6,135 nt of DNA, from contig JAKACR010000172.1 in the NCBI GenBank assembly GCA_021821225.1, forward strand, positions 1-6,135, written 5' to 3'. Below are positions 1 to 6,093 of this stretch, piece by piece. The DNA is from Bacillota bacterium (GTDB lineage: Bacteria > Bacillota > Bacilli > Alicyclobacillales > SLC66). Position 1 is the stretch's first letter, and the number at the start of each line of letters is the position of its first letter. The position numbers and the translations under genes are program-made. Below the pieces are notes generated by a model. It was not told the DNA's origin. It searched no databases and saw only the letters and a program-made list of their open reading frames with translations.

Positions 1-823
1 CGATCTCTCTCAATTCCTCCTGAAACACGGCGAGTCCCGAAACGCCGTCCACCACCTCGGGCAATTCGCCTGCCGCACCCGTCGAGAGCAACAGCACCGT
101 GTCGTTGGGGCTGGTGTCGCCGTCCACCGAAATGGCGTTGAAGCTGGTGCGCACGGCTTCTGTGAGCGCCGTCTGAAGCTGGTCCCTCGACACCGCGAAA
201 TCGGTGAACAAAACCGAGAGCATCGTCGCCAGCCGGGGATGGATCATGCCCGCTCCCTTCGCGACACCCGCGATGACGCCGCGGACGCCGCCTGCATTCA
301 CTTTGCGCACCGCGATCTTGGGAACGGTATCGGTTGTCATCATCGCCCGCGCTGCACCTTCCACGGCGGCGGCGGACGACGCGAGGCCGGAAATCAGAGG
401 CCGGAGTTGCGGCAGCAGTCGCTGTGCCCGCAGCGGCACGCCGATGACTCCCGTCTGCAGCGCGATCACCTCGTCCGCCTCGCACCCGAGCTGCGCTCCC
501 ACTTCCGCGCACAGAAGCTCGGTATCCTCGCGGCCCGCGGCTCCGGTGCCCGCGTTCGCATTGCCGCTCGTGATGAGAACCGCCTGGACGTGTCTTCCCG
601 CACGCAATCTCTCACTGGCACTCTCCACGCATGCGCTGCGAAACCGGTTCGTGGTGAAGACCCCCGCGCAGACGGCCGGTTCTGACAGCGCGAACAGCGC
701 CGCGTCGGTGTTGCCGGCGCGCTTGACGCCGATATGTCCCGAGGCGCATCGCAGATTCGCAATCCGGAATCTCTCTGTGATATCCGTTACATTCAATGCT
801 TCCACCGCATCCGATGAGGCCAA
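1..823 (-). CDS. argJ: ArgJ, bifunctional ornithine acetyltransferase / N-acetylglutamate synthase (5' part; C-terminus beyond the window)
   Basis: ArgJ moves the acetyl group from N-acetylornithine to glutamate in the cyclic arginine pathway; many members also make N-acetylglutamate from acetyl-CoA. The minus-strand translation shows the family landmarks in order: GVFTTNRF (about residue 54), SGNANAGTG (86-94), TGVIG (124-128), TTDTVPK (163-169), AKGAGMIHP (188-196) followed directly by ATML. In this family the precursor cleaves itself before the Thr of ATML, here Thr200, which becomes the N-terminal nucleophile of the beta chain. SVDGDTSPNDTV follows. About 274 of the usual roughly 400 residues are visible. 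No ATG start exists. TTG at 823 is chosen because GGGGG (832-836) lies 8 nt upstream and the leader length fits the family; TTG at 796 or GTG at 805 are alternatives. No argC precedes it. Whether it is mono- or bifunctional cannot be told from sequence. Confidence 0.93.
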   Translation of the reverse strand, partial: MASSDAVEALNVTDITERFRIANLRCASGHIGVKRAGNTDAALFALSEPAVCAGVFTTNRFRSACVESASERLRAGRHVQAVLITSGNANAGTGAAGREDTELLCAEVGAQLGCEADEVIALQTGVIGVPLRAQRLLPQLRPLISGLASSAAAVEGAARAMMTTDTVPKIAVRKVNAGGVRGVIAGVAKGAGMIHPRLATMLSVLFTDFAVSRDQLQTALTEAVRTSFNAISVDGDTSPNDTVLLLSTGAAGELPEVVDGVSGLAVFQEELREI

Positions 824-877
824 GGGTGCTGCCCCCAATATTCAAAATACAGCGCGTCAATCCGCTTTGACCACATT

Positions 878-906
878 ACTATACGCCGTAAGTTATAAAT
901 ATGCAA
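878..906 (-). promoter_or_regulatory. Possible sigma-A type promoter for argJ
   Basis: Reading the minus strand, TTGCAT (901-906) is separated by exactly 17 nt from TATAGT (878-883), a 5/6 match to the -10 consensus, although the -35 is only 3/6. It sits in an AT-rich patch (about 876-922) that stands out in this GC-rich region, and about 55 nt upstream of the preferred argJ start. Half-site-like strings such as TTGAATATT downstream of it recall arginine-repressor boxes, but I see no full palindromic ARG box. The assignment is inference. Confidence 0.35.
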
Positions 907-977
907 TCATAATCTTAAAGATCCTGTTCAAAAAGTGGACAGGGTTGACCCACGCAGTACAATGGGACATGGGATTA

Positions 978-989
978 CCCAAATTTGGG
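978..989. repeat. 12-bp perfect palindrome CCCAAATTTGGG
   Basis: This loop-less dyad lies on the left flank of the central hairpin within the element and has no partner in the right arm. It could be a binding site for a dimeric protein or only part of the secondary structure. Confidence 0.5.
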
Positions 990-1004
990 AAGCCGCACGT
1001 TGCT

Positions 1005-1042
1005 GCCTATCGTGTTTGATTGAAGCCTCAAACACGATAGGC
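1005..1042. repeat. Perfect 15-bp stem hairpin in the centre of the element
   Basis: GCCTATCGTGTTTGA (1005-1019) and its exact reverse complement (1028-1042) are separated by an 8-base loop (1020-1027). It forms the tip of the larger imperfect cruciform or hairpin spanning 964-1083. Neither strand has a T-run after the stem, so it does not look like a normal intrinsic terminator. Confidence 0.85.
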
Positions 1043-1080
1043 GGGATCATGGCGCCTGCTGTGCGGACTTGATCCCATGT

Positions 1081-1110
1081 CCCTGAGCGTACGTTTTGGG
1101 TACGTGAGGG
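1081..1110. repeat. Imperfect hairpin in the longer right arm of the element
   Basis: CCCTGAGCGTAC (1081-1092) and GTACGTGAGGG (1100-1110) can pair with minor mismatch around the loop GTTTTGG. It has no counterpart in the left arm and accounts for much of the length difference between the arms. Confidence 0.6.
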
Positions 1111-1179
1111 AGCATTTCTGGCGATGACGAGGCAATGCGACGGGGAGTTCTGCCCACTTTTTGAACAACCTCTTATACG

Positions 1180-1209
1180 CGCTCCGGCTACACCCGCTCC
1201 GGCTGCACC
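1180..1209. repeat. 15-bp tandem duplication over the oxidoreductase stop codon
   Basis: Positions 1180-1194 and 1195-1209 are adjacent 15-base units identical at 14 positions. The only difference (A at 1190, G at 1205) turns a CAG glutamine codon into the TAG stop on the minus strand. The frame reads V-Q-P-E-R-V-stop-P-E-R-V-stop, with a second in-frame stop, TAA, at 1173-1175. Confidence 0.85.
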
Positions 1210-2216
1210 GCCCGACCCGTGAGCGACGACTCGACCGCCGCCGCGATCACCGCCAGCGATGCGGCGCCCTCCCGTCCGTCGACCGCCGGCGCGCGGCCGC
1301 TGAGCACCGCATCGACAAACTCGTCGATCACGCCGCTCGCAAGTTGGTGGTCGTTGGTCGCGATCCCTTCCAGGCTGCGCCGCTCCACACTGCCGTCGTC
1401 ATGTCTCACCACGAGCGGATACGCGGGATCGCTGCCGATGTGCACCGTCCCATGCTCACAGTACAGATGGGTCGCGTTGTCCTCGCCCCCGTGTTGCGTC
1501 CAGCTCGCCGCGATCGTCCCGACAGCTCCGGAATACATCCGCACGGAACAGACCGCATTGTCTTCCACATCACCGTGTTTTTCCAGCGTCGCCATCACGC
1601 CGTGCACTGTCTCCACCTCATCCTCCAGCAGCCAGCGCATGAGATCGGCCTTGTGCACGCCAAGATCGCCAAGCGCACCGAAAATCGCCTCCTGTTTGCG
1701 AAAAAACCACGAATCGGCGCCGTCGATCGACCACATCTCGGGGCCGCCGTGGGCAAACGCCGTCGCGAAGCGCAGGACGGCTCCCAAGCGGCCGCTGTGC
1801 ACCAGTTGTTTCGCAACCTGGTGCACGCGCATGAAACGCTGGTTATGGCCGATCATGAGCACGCGCTCCGCCGCGGCCGCCGCCTCCACCATGCGCCTCG
1901 CCTCCGCCACGCTGCCCGCCATCGGCTTTTCGCACAGCACATGTTTCCCTGCCGCGAACGCCTCCACGGCGACTTTCGCATGCAAATAATTGGGCAAACA
2001 GATACTGACCGCGTCCACATCCGCCTGTTCGAGCACCTCGCGATAATCCATAAACGCCAGCGGCGCGCCGAATCTGTCAGCCGCCTCCTGCGCGCGGCCG
2101 GGAACACTGTCGCAGACAGCGCCGATCGCGGCGCGCGGGTTGGCGGCATATTCCGGCAAATGACGCTTTTGCGCGATGCTGCCACAGCCGATCACACCGA
2201 TTCGCAAACTGCTCAA
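1188..2216 (-). CDS. Gfo/Idh/MocA-family NAD(P)-dependent oxidoreductase
   Basis: A predicted cytoplasmic dehydrogenase of about 342 residues, a normal length for the family. The N-terminal Rossmann fold has the dinucleotide motif GVIGCGSIA (residues 7-15), followed by SICLPNYLHA and the hallmark CEKP (Glu96-Lys97-Pro98), whose Lys is a conserved catalytic residue. The C-terminal domain has GDLGVHKAD (Asp184, His188, Asp191), the family's substrate-site signature. Members act mostly on sugars, inositols or their derivatives; the substrate here cannot be assigned. TTG at 2216 is chosen as start because GGGAG (2225-2229) is 8 nt upstream, five bases after the guaA stop. GTG at 2231 or 2225 would also be in frame and would overlap guaA but lack a spaced ribosome binding site. 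Tight coupling suggests co-transcription with guaA. Its 3' end carries a small tandem duplication that sets the stop. Confidence 0.92.
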   Translation of the reverse strand: MSSLRIGVIGCGSIAQKRHLPEYAANPRAAIGAVCDSVPGRAQEAADRFGAPLAFMDYREVLEQADVDAVSICLPNYLHAKVAVEAFAAGKHVLCEKPMAGSVAEARRMVEAAAAAERVLMIGHNQRFMRVHQVAKQLVHSGRLGAVLRFATAFAHGGPEMWSIDGADSWFFRKQEAIFGALGDLGVHKADLMRWLLEDEVETVHGVMATLEKHGDVEDNAVCSVRMYSGAVGTIAASWTQHGGEDNATHLYCEHGTVHIGSDPAYPLVVRHDDGSVERRSLEGIATNDHQLASGVIDEFVDAVLSGRAPAVDGREGAASLAVIAAAVESSLTGRAVQPERV

Positions 2217-2221
2217 TCGAC

Positions 2222-3757
2222 TCACTCCCACTCGATAGTCGCCGGCGGCTTGGATGTGATGTCGTACACCACACGATTGACGCCCGGCACCTCATTGCAA
2301 ATTCGATTCGCCATCCGCTGCAGCGCGTCAAACGGAAGGCGTGCAAAATCCGCCGTCATGCCATCGCGTGACGTGACCGCGCGAATGGCGACCGTATGGG
2401 CGTATGTCCGCTCGTCTCCCATCACGCCGACGCTTTGCACATTGGTCAATACAGCAAAATACTGCCACACCTCACCTTCCAGACTGGCCTGTTCAATCTC
2501 CTCACGCACGATGCTGTCGGCCAATTGCAGCGTCCGTATCCGTTCCGGATCGATTGCGCCGATGACCCGAATTGCCAGGCCCGGTCCGGGAAACGGCTGC
2601 CGCCAGACAAAGCGGCGCGACAATCCCAGTTGTTCTCCGAGCGCGCGCACCTCATCCTTAAAGAGCAGGCGCAGCGGTTCGATCAGCCGGAAGCGCATCC
2701 CCTCCGGCAATCCGCCGACATTGTGGTGCGACTTGATCACAGCCGCCGTCTTCGTGCCACTCTCGATGACGTCCGTATAAAGCGTGCCCTGGCCAAGAAA
2801 GGAGAACTCCCCCAATTCACCCGCCGTCTCGTCAAAGACGCGAACGAACTCCCGTCCGATGCGCTTACGCTTCTCCTCGGGATCATGCACACCCTGCAGC
2901 AGGGCGAAGAACCGCTCCCGTGCGTCCACCCGGCGAATATCCATGTGAAAATCGCCGCGCAGCATCTCCATGACCTCATCCGCCTCGCGCAGACGCAGCA
3001 GCCCGTGATCCACGAACACGCACGTCAGGCGATCCCCGATGGCGCGGTGCAGCAGCGCGGCTGTGACCGATGAGTCCACGCCGCCCGACAGCGCCATCAA
3101 CACGCGCGCCTCGCCGACCGTCTCGCGAATCTCTACGATCGCCTCGTCAATAAAAGAATCCATGCGCCATGTCCGCTCACAGCCGCAGATAGAAAAGAGG
3201 AAATTTTCGAGAATCGCCTGCCCATAATCTGTATGCTGCACTTCCGGATGGAACTGGACGCCGTACAGTTTCCGCCCGGCGTCGCTCATCGCCGCGACCG
3301 GCGCAGATGAAGTGACCGCGTCGATCATGAATCCTTCCGGCGCCGCACTCACCAAATCCCCGTGGCTCATCCACACCCGCTGTTCGGACGGGACGCCCGC
3401 GAACAGGCCAGTGCCGCCGGAACGGAGAATCGCCAGACCGTACTCGCGGCTTTGCGCGGATTGCACAGGCGCCTGAAAGTCGCGCGCCATGAGTTGCATA
3501 CCGTAACAGATGCCAAGAATCGGAACGCCAAGCTCATAAATCGCCGGGTCAACCGCCGGCGCTCCCGCATCGTACACGCTGCGCGGTCCGCCGGAAAACA
3601 CGATGCCGCGCAGACCCATCGCCCGCAACTGGTCCACAGGCGTATCGACTGGCAACAGTTCCGAATACACGTGAAGATCGCGGATGCGGCGCGCAATCAA
3701 TTGATTGTACTGGCCGCCAAAATCGAGTACGGCCACGCTATCGGGATGACGAATCAC
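2222..3757 (-). CDS. guaA: GMP synthase (glutamine-hydrolysing)
   Basis: GuaA converts XMP to GMP with ATP and glutamine, the last step of guanine nucleotide synthesis. The class I glutamine amidotransferase domain comes first: [12 protein letters not shown] near the start, [10 protein letters not shown], nucleophile Cys84 in GICYGMQ, and His170/Glu172 in FHPEVQHT. The ATP pyrophosphatase domain follows with the PP-loop ALSGGVDSS (about 222-230), then [13 protein letters not shown] and [10 protein letters not shown]; the C-terminal dimerisation domain has [16 protein letters not shown] and ends [14 protein letters not shown]. The length of 511 residues is typical. GTG at 3757 is chosen because AGGTG (3764-3768) is 6 nt upstream and the leader before VLDFG then matches known GuaA proteins; a TTG at 3796 would add 13 residues but lacks a ribosome binding site. 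It follows a YebA-type gene, as in B. subtilis. I see no purine riboswitch upstream. Confidence 0.98.
   Translation of the reverse strand: MIRHPDSVAVLDFGGQYNQLIARRIRDLHVYSELLPVDTPVDQLRAMGLRGIVFSGGPRSVYDAGAPAVDPAIYELGVPILGICYGMQLMARDFQAPVQSAQSREYGLAILRSGGTGLFAGVPSEQRVWMSHGDLVSAAPEGFMIDAVTSSAPVAAMSDAGRKLYGVQFHPEVQHTDYGQAILENFLFSICGCERTWRMDSFIDEAIVEIRETVGEARVLMALSGGVDSSVTAALLHRAIGDRLTCVFVDHGLLRLREADEVMEMLRGDFHMDIRRVDARERFFALLQGVHDPEEKRKRIGREFVRVFDETAGELGEFSFLGQGTLYTDVIESGTKTAAVIKSHHNVGGLPEGMRFRLIEPLRLLFKDEVRALGEQLGLSRRFVWRQPFPGPGLAIRVIGAIDPERIRTLQLADSIVREEIEQASLEGEVWQYFAVLTNVQSVGVMGDERTYAHTVAIRAVTSRDGMTADFARLPFDALQRMANRICNEVPGVNRVVYDITSKPPATIEWE
2225..2229 (-). promoter_or_regulatory. Ribosome binding site of the oxidoreductase, inside the guaA 3' end
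   Basis: GGGAG lies 8 nt before TTG 2216 and overlaps the last sense codons of guaA. It favours the internal TTG over the upstream GTG codons and points to translational coupling with guaA. Confidence 0.5.
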
Positions 3758-3763
3758 CAACCA

Positions 3764-3768
3764 CACCT
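3764..3768 (-). promoter_or_regulatory. Ribosome binding site deciding the guaA start
   Basis: AGGTG is complementary to the 16S rRNA tail and sits 6 nt before GTG 3757. The earlier in-frame TTG (3796) is preceded by pyrimidine-containing sequence without any such match. Confidence 0.5.
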
Positions 3769-3848
3769 GACCTTTACCATAATCATCTACATCCAATTCT
3801 AGATATCACATGAAAGGCTTGCATCAAACACCATGCTCAATTTGATGA

Positions 3849-3872
3849 GAAAATAGCCGTTCGGCCATTTTC
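3849..3872 (-). terminator. Terminator-like hairpin after the transglutaminase-like gene
   Basis: On the minus strand, GAAAATGGCCG and CGGCTATTTTC form an 11-bp stem (one G-U pair) around a very short loop, with the TTTT tract partly in the stem and continuing into TCTCATC. It lies about 35 nt after the stop of the upstream gene and about 90 nt before the guaA start. Its A-rich/T-rich symmetry would also permit weak action on the other strand. If it works, guaA needs its own promoter in the short remaining gap, where I see no strong one. Confidence 0.5.
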
Positions 3873-3884
3873 ATGATAATCTTG

Positions 3885-3899
3885 TGCCCCGCACGGGCA
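3885..3899. repeat. Small GC-rich hairpin just after the transglutaminase-like gene
   Basis: TGCCC (3885-3889) and GGGCA (3895-3899) pair around the loop CGCAC, 8 bases beyond the stop codon. No T-run follows, so it may stabilise the mRNA 3' end or mean nothing. Confidence 0.35.
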
Positions 3900-3906
3900 T
3901 GGGTGT

Positions 3907-6093
3907 TTATTCGTCTGCTGAAATCTTGTCCGCCCCATATTCCCCATGTTTCCCTGCGCGCTTGTTCGGAGCCTTCGTCCGTGCACGGGTGCGCACCATG
4001 TGACGCAACAGGGCGTATCCTTCGCCCAGCGGGACAGCCCCGCCCTGAACACTGTAGCACACTTTCTCGTACCATGTGACAAACTGCAGCACGTCTGCCC
4101 GCGCGCCGGGATCCGGCAGAGCCATGGCGTATTCCCGCAGGGTCTGTCCCTTCGCGCGGCGGCCGTGAAGGCGAAACAGGCGTTCCAGCAGCGCCTGGGC
4201 CTGCTCCGCGGCATCCATCCGCCGCTCTTTGCGCCACAACTTCCAGAATCCAACCCCGATTCCGGCTGCGACAAGAACCAGCGCGAGCGCGCCGGGCAAT
4301 GCGGATGGGAGCCTTGCGCCGACCGGTCGAGCGGCCGGCGCGGCGCCCGGCTTATGCTTGGACCGCTGCGGCTGCCGGCGCCTGTGTTTGTGCGCCTGCG
4401 CCCGGACCGTTCCGGCCTTTCCCGGAATCTGCTGCGCCGTCTGCACACTCCCGTTGGGCAACGCGAAAGACGGAGTCGCCTCAAACGGAACCCATCCATA
4501 CCCGGCGAACCAGATTTCCGCCCAGGAATGCGCGTCCATGCCGCGCAACACATACTCATGGCCCGGCCCGTGGTAATGCGGGTCCGGCGGAACGGTGACA
4601 AACCCTTTCACCCAGCGAGAAGGAATGCCGACCGCGCGGGCGAGGACCGCCAGAGCGGTGGAAAAGTAGTCGCAGTATCCGCGGTGCGTGACAAACAGAA
4701 ACTGATCGACAAAGTCCTTGCCTGGCGGCACATAGGCCACATGCAGATGGTACGTCTCGTGCGTCTGCAGATAGTGGATGATCGCCTCCACCTTGGCGTA
4801 CGTGCCGTACGCGTTGGCGGTGATGCGGCGCGCCAGGGCGATGTCGCGGCGGGGAAAACTGGCGGGCAGTTCAAGGTATTGCGGCAGTGCGTACGCCAGA
4901 TTGCCGTCGTGCACGCCCGCCAGGCTCGCGGCGGACGGGCGGAACAGCGACGAGCGCACACTGTAGGTGAGTCCGGGCGTCAGCGGCCCGGCGGAAACCG
5001 AATCCGCCGCTTCATTCAGTGTATAGTGGCGGCGGCCGGCGGGCGCCGTGACGCGCGTGACCTGATAGCCGCCGAAAAGTAGCGGGTAATTCCCGTTTAC
5101 CACCTGGACGCGCTCTGTTACGGAAGAAGCGCCGCTGGAGACCTGCGGACCGATCTGGCGAAGAAGGGACGCGGGGATGGTCTGTCGGCTGCGCAGGCGC
5201 ACTGTTTTTGCGGGCGCCCGCAACCAGCCGCTGCCCGTGTAGGTGGCCAGCGTCTCTCCCTGGTAATACGACGGCTGTGTCGAAAAGACGCGCAACAGCA
5301 CCGCGTTGGTTCCCGTGAAAGGTCCTCCGAGATGGTTGTCATTGAGCCCGTAGAGATCCGTTTGTCCAGGCATGCGGGCGCTTTGCAGCAGACGCAAAAG
5401 CAATTGTCGCGGCACAGGCCAGCTCGGCGCTGCCTTGGGGATAAGCAGACCGCCGGCAACCATCGTCAAAGAGAGGCCGAGCGGCATGGCCAAGCGGAGC
5501 AACCATTGGCGCATCGACCCACCGCCTTCCGCCACCTGCCACCCCGGGAGATTCGTGACCGCCAGCAGCGCGAGCGCAATAAAAAGAAAGAGTGTCATCT
5601 CCACCGCGACGTGCACGCCAAAGAAATGGGCGACGCCCATGAGCAAAGACTCGCCAAGCGCGGTGATCAGCAAGATCCAGAACGTCCGCGAAACGCCCTC
5701 CTCCAGCAAGAGCGTGCCAAACGTGATAACACCAAAAAACGCGAGCGTGCGCACCCCGTTCGTGATCATCTGCAAATGGCCCGCCGACAGTGCGGCGCTG
5801 GCCGCGGCCAGGTCGCGCCCCAACAACGCAAAGAACAACTGCGGCGCCAGCCATGGAACCTGCGGGTAATACTCCCATTTGAGCAGCGCGAGCACCGTGA
5901 CAAGCAGCAGAGCGCCGCGCTGCATGCTGCCGGGAATAAACTGCACTCCAAGCAATAGCGCGATATAAAGGATGACAGGTAGCGTATTGCCCATGTATCC
6001 GACATTTTGCGCGGCGTACAGGAGAAGCGAGATCCAGGCCCAGAGCAGAGAGCGGACGATCAAGTGCTGGACATTGTCACGCGTGATCCGCAT
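3907..6093 (-). CDS. Membrane-anchored transglutaminase-like protein (TgpA/YebA type, with C-terminal DUF4129-like region)
   Basis: A 728-residue membrane protein. About seven hydrophobic segments fill residues 10-220. A large, presumably extracytoplasmic part follows, starting with the family-type stretch GLNDNHLGGPFTGTNAVLLRV and YTGSGW. The transglutaminase/protease-like core has Cys474 in RGYCDYFSTALAVLARAVGIPSR, His522 in MDAHSWAEIWF and an acidic third position, Glu538, in GWVPFEATPSF. A very basic linker (about 568-582, HKHRRRQPQRSKHKP) leads to a last membrane helix (about 598-616) and a cytoplasmic tail that resembles the DUF4129 region. The full Cys-His-acid triad suggests an active enzyme, but the reaction in this family is not settled; protein cross-linking or cell-envelope processing is likely. 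ATG 6093 is chosen for its strong ribosome binding site over TTG 6117. In related bacteria it follows MoxR ATPase and DUF58 genes and precedes guaA. Confidence 0.93.
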   Translation of the reverse strand: MRITRDNVQHLIVRSLLWAWISLLLYAAQNVGYMGNTLPVILYIALLLGVQFIPGSMQRGALLLVTVLALLKWEYYPQVPWLAPQLFFALLGRDLAAASAALSAGHLQMITNGVRTLAFFGVITFGTLLLEEGVSRTFWILLITALGESLLMGVAHFFGVHVAVEMTLFLFIALALLAVTNLPGWQVAEGGGSMRQWLLRLAMPLGLSLTMVAGGLLIPKAAPSWPVPRQLLLRLLQSARMPGQTDLYGLNDNHLGGPFTGTNAVLLRVFSTQPSYYQGETLATYTGSGWLRAPAKTVRLRSRQTIPASLLRQIGPQVSSGASSVTERVQVVNGNYPLLFGGYQVTRVTAPAGRRHYTLNEAADSVSAGPLTPGLTYSVRSSLFRPSAASLAGVHDGNLAYALPQYLELPASFPRRDIALARRITANAYGTYAKVEAIIHYLQTHETYHLHVAYVPPGKDFVDQFLFVTHRGYCDYFSTALAVLARAVGIPSRWVKGFVTVPPDPHYHGPGHEYVLRGMDAHSWAEIWFAGYGWVPFEATPSFALPNGSVQTAQQIPGKAGTVRAQAHKHRRRQPQRSKHKPGAAPAARPVGARLPSALPGALALVLVAAGIGVGFWKLWRKERRMDAAEQAQALLERLFRLHGRRAKGQTLREYAMALPDPGARADVLQFVTWYEKVCYSVQGGAVPLGEGYALLRHMVRTRARTKAPNKRAGKHGEYGADKISADE

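Larger units (their letters stand above)
925..1167. repeat. 243-bp non-coding element with 18-bp terminal inverted repeats (MITE/REP-like)
   Basis: The left end TGTTCAAAAAGTGGACAG (925-942) and the reverse complement of the right end (1150-1167) match at 17 of 18 bases. Inside are nested inverted repeats: GGGACATGGGAT (964-975) pairs perfectly with 1072-1083; CCGCAC (993-998) pairs with 1061-1066; and a perfect 15-bp hairpin lies at 1005-1042. The right arm is longer than the left (66 against 21 bases between the terminal repeat and the GGGACATGGGAT arm) and carries an extra hairpin at 1081-1110. No transposase or other ORF is present. The element begins just after the oxidoreductase stop codons. 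I infer a non-autonomous mobile or intergenic repeat family; no clear target-site duplication is visible, so the exact ends are uncertain. Confidence 0.75.
824..1187. other. Intergenic region between the oxidoreductase and argJ
   Basis: This stretch holds no convincing gene. Open frames crossing it are short extensions of shadow frames with no family motifs. It contains a 243-bp inverted-repeat element (925-1167), an AT-rich patch with a putative argJ promoter (about 876-922), and the argJ leader. A palindrome, ATCTT-A-AAGAT on the plus strand (912-922), abuts the element's left end. Confidence 0.7.

Noticed and set aside
760..860. A minus-strand frame reading LGLIGCGGSIE, similar to the oxidoreductase's GVIGCGSIA motif, suggesting a gene remnant
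   Set aside because: The match is about ten residues, continues into the wrong frame of argJ, and nothing else of a Rossmann fold follows. Chance is the better explanation.
204..1019. Long plus-strand open frame (271 codons)
   Set aside because: It lies antisense to argJ, has no recognisable domain, and runs into the repeat element. The minus-strand argJ frame explains the coding signal.
925..1167. Complete insertion sequence or transposase gene
   Set aside because: The element is only 243 bp with stops in all frames of useful length and no transposase motif, so it can at most be non-autonomous.
1161..2780. 539-codon plus-strand open frame
   Set aside because: It is antisense to both the oxidoreductase and guaA and crosses their boundary. 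It is rich in Arg and His as expected for a shadow of GC-rich coding DNA.
3757..3906. Purine riboswitch upstream of guaA
   Set aside because: The gap is short and I cannot find the conserved three-way junction core sequences. The visible hairpins are simple stem-loops.
3946..5082. 378-codon plus-strand open frame and other overlapping frames across 3824-5958
   Set aside because: All lie within the transglutaminase-like gene, have biased low-complexity composition and no family motifs.
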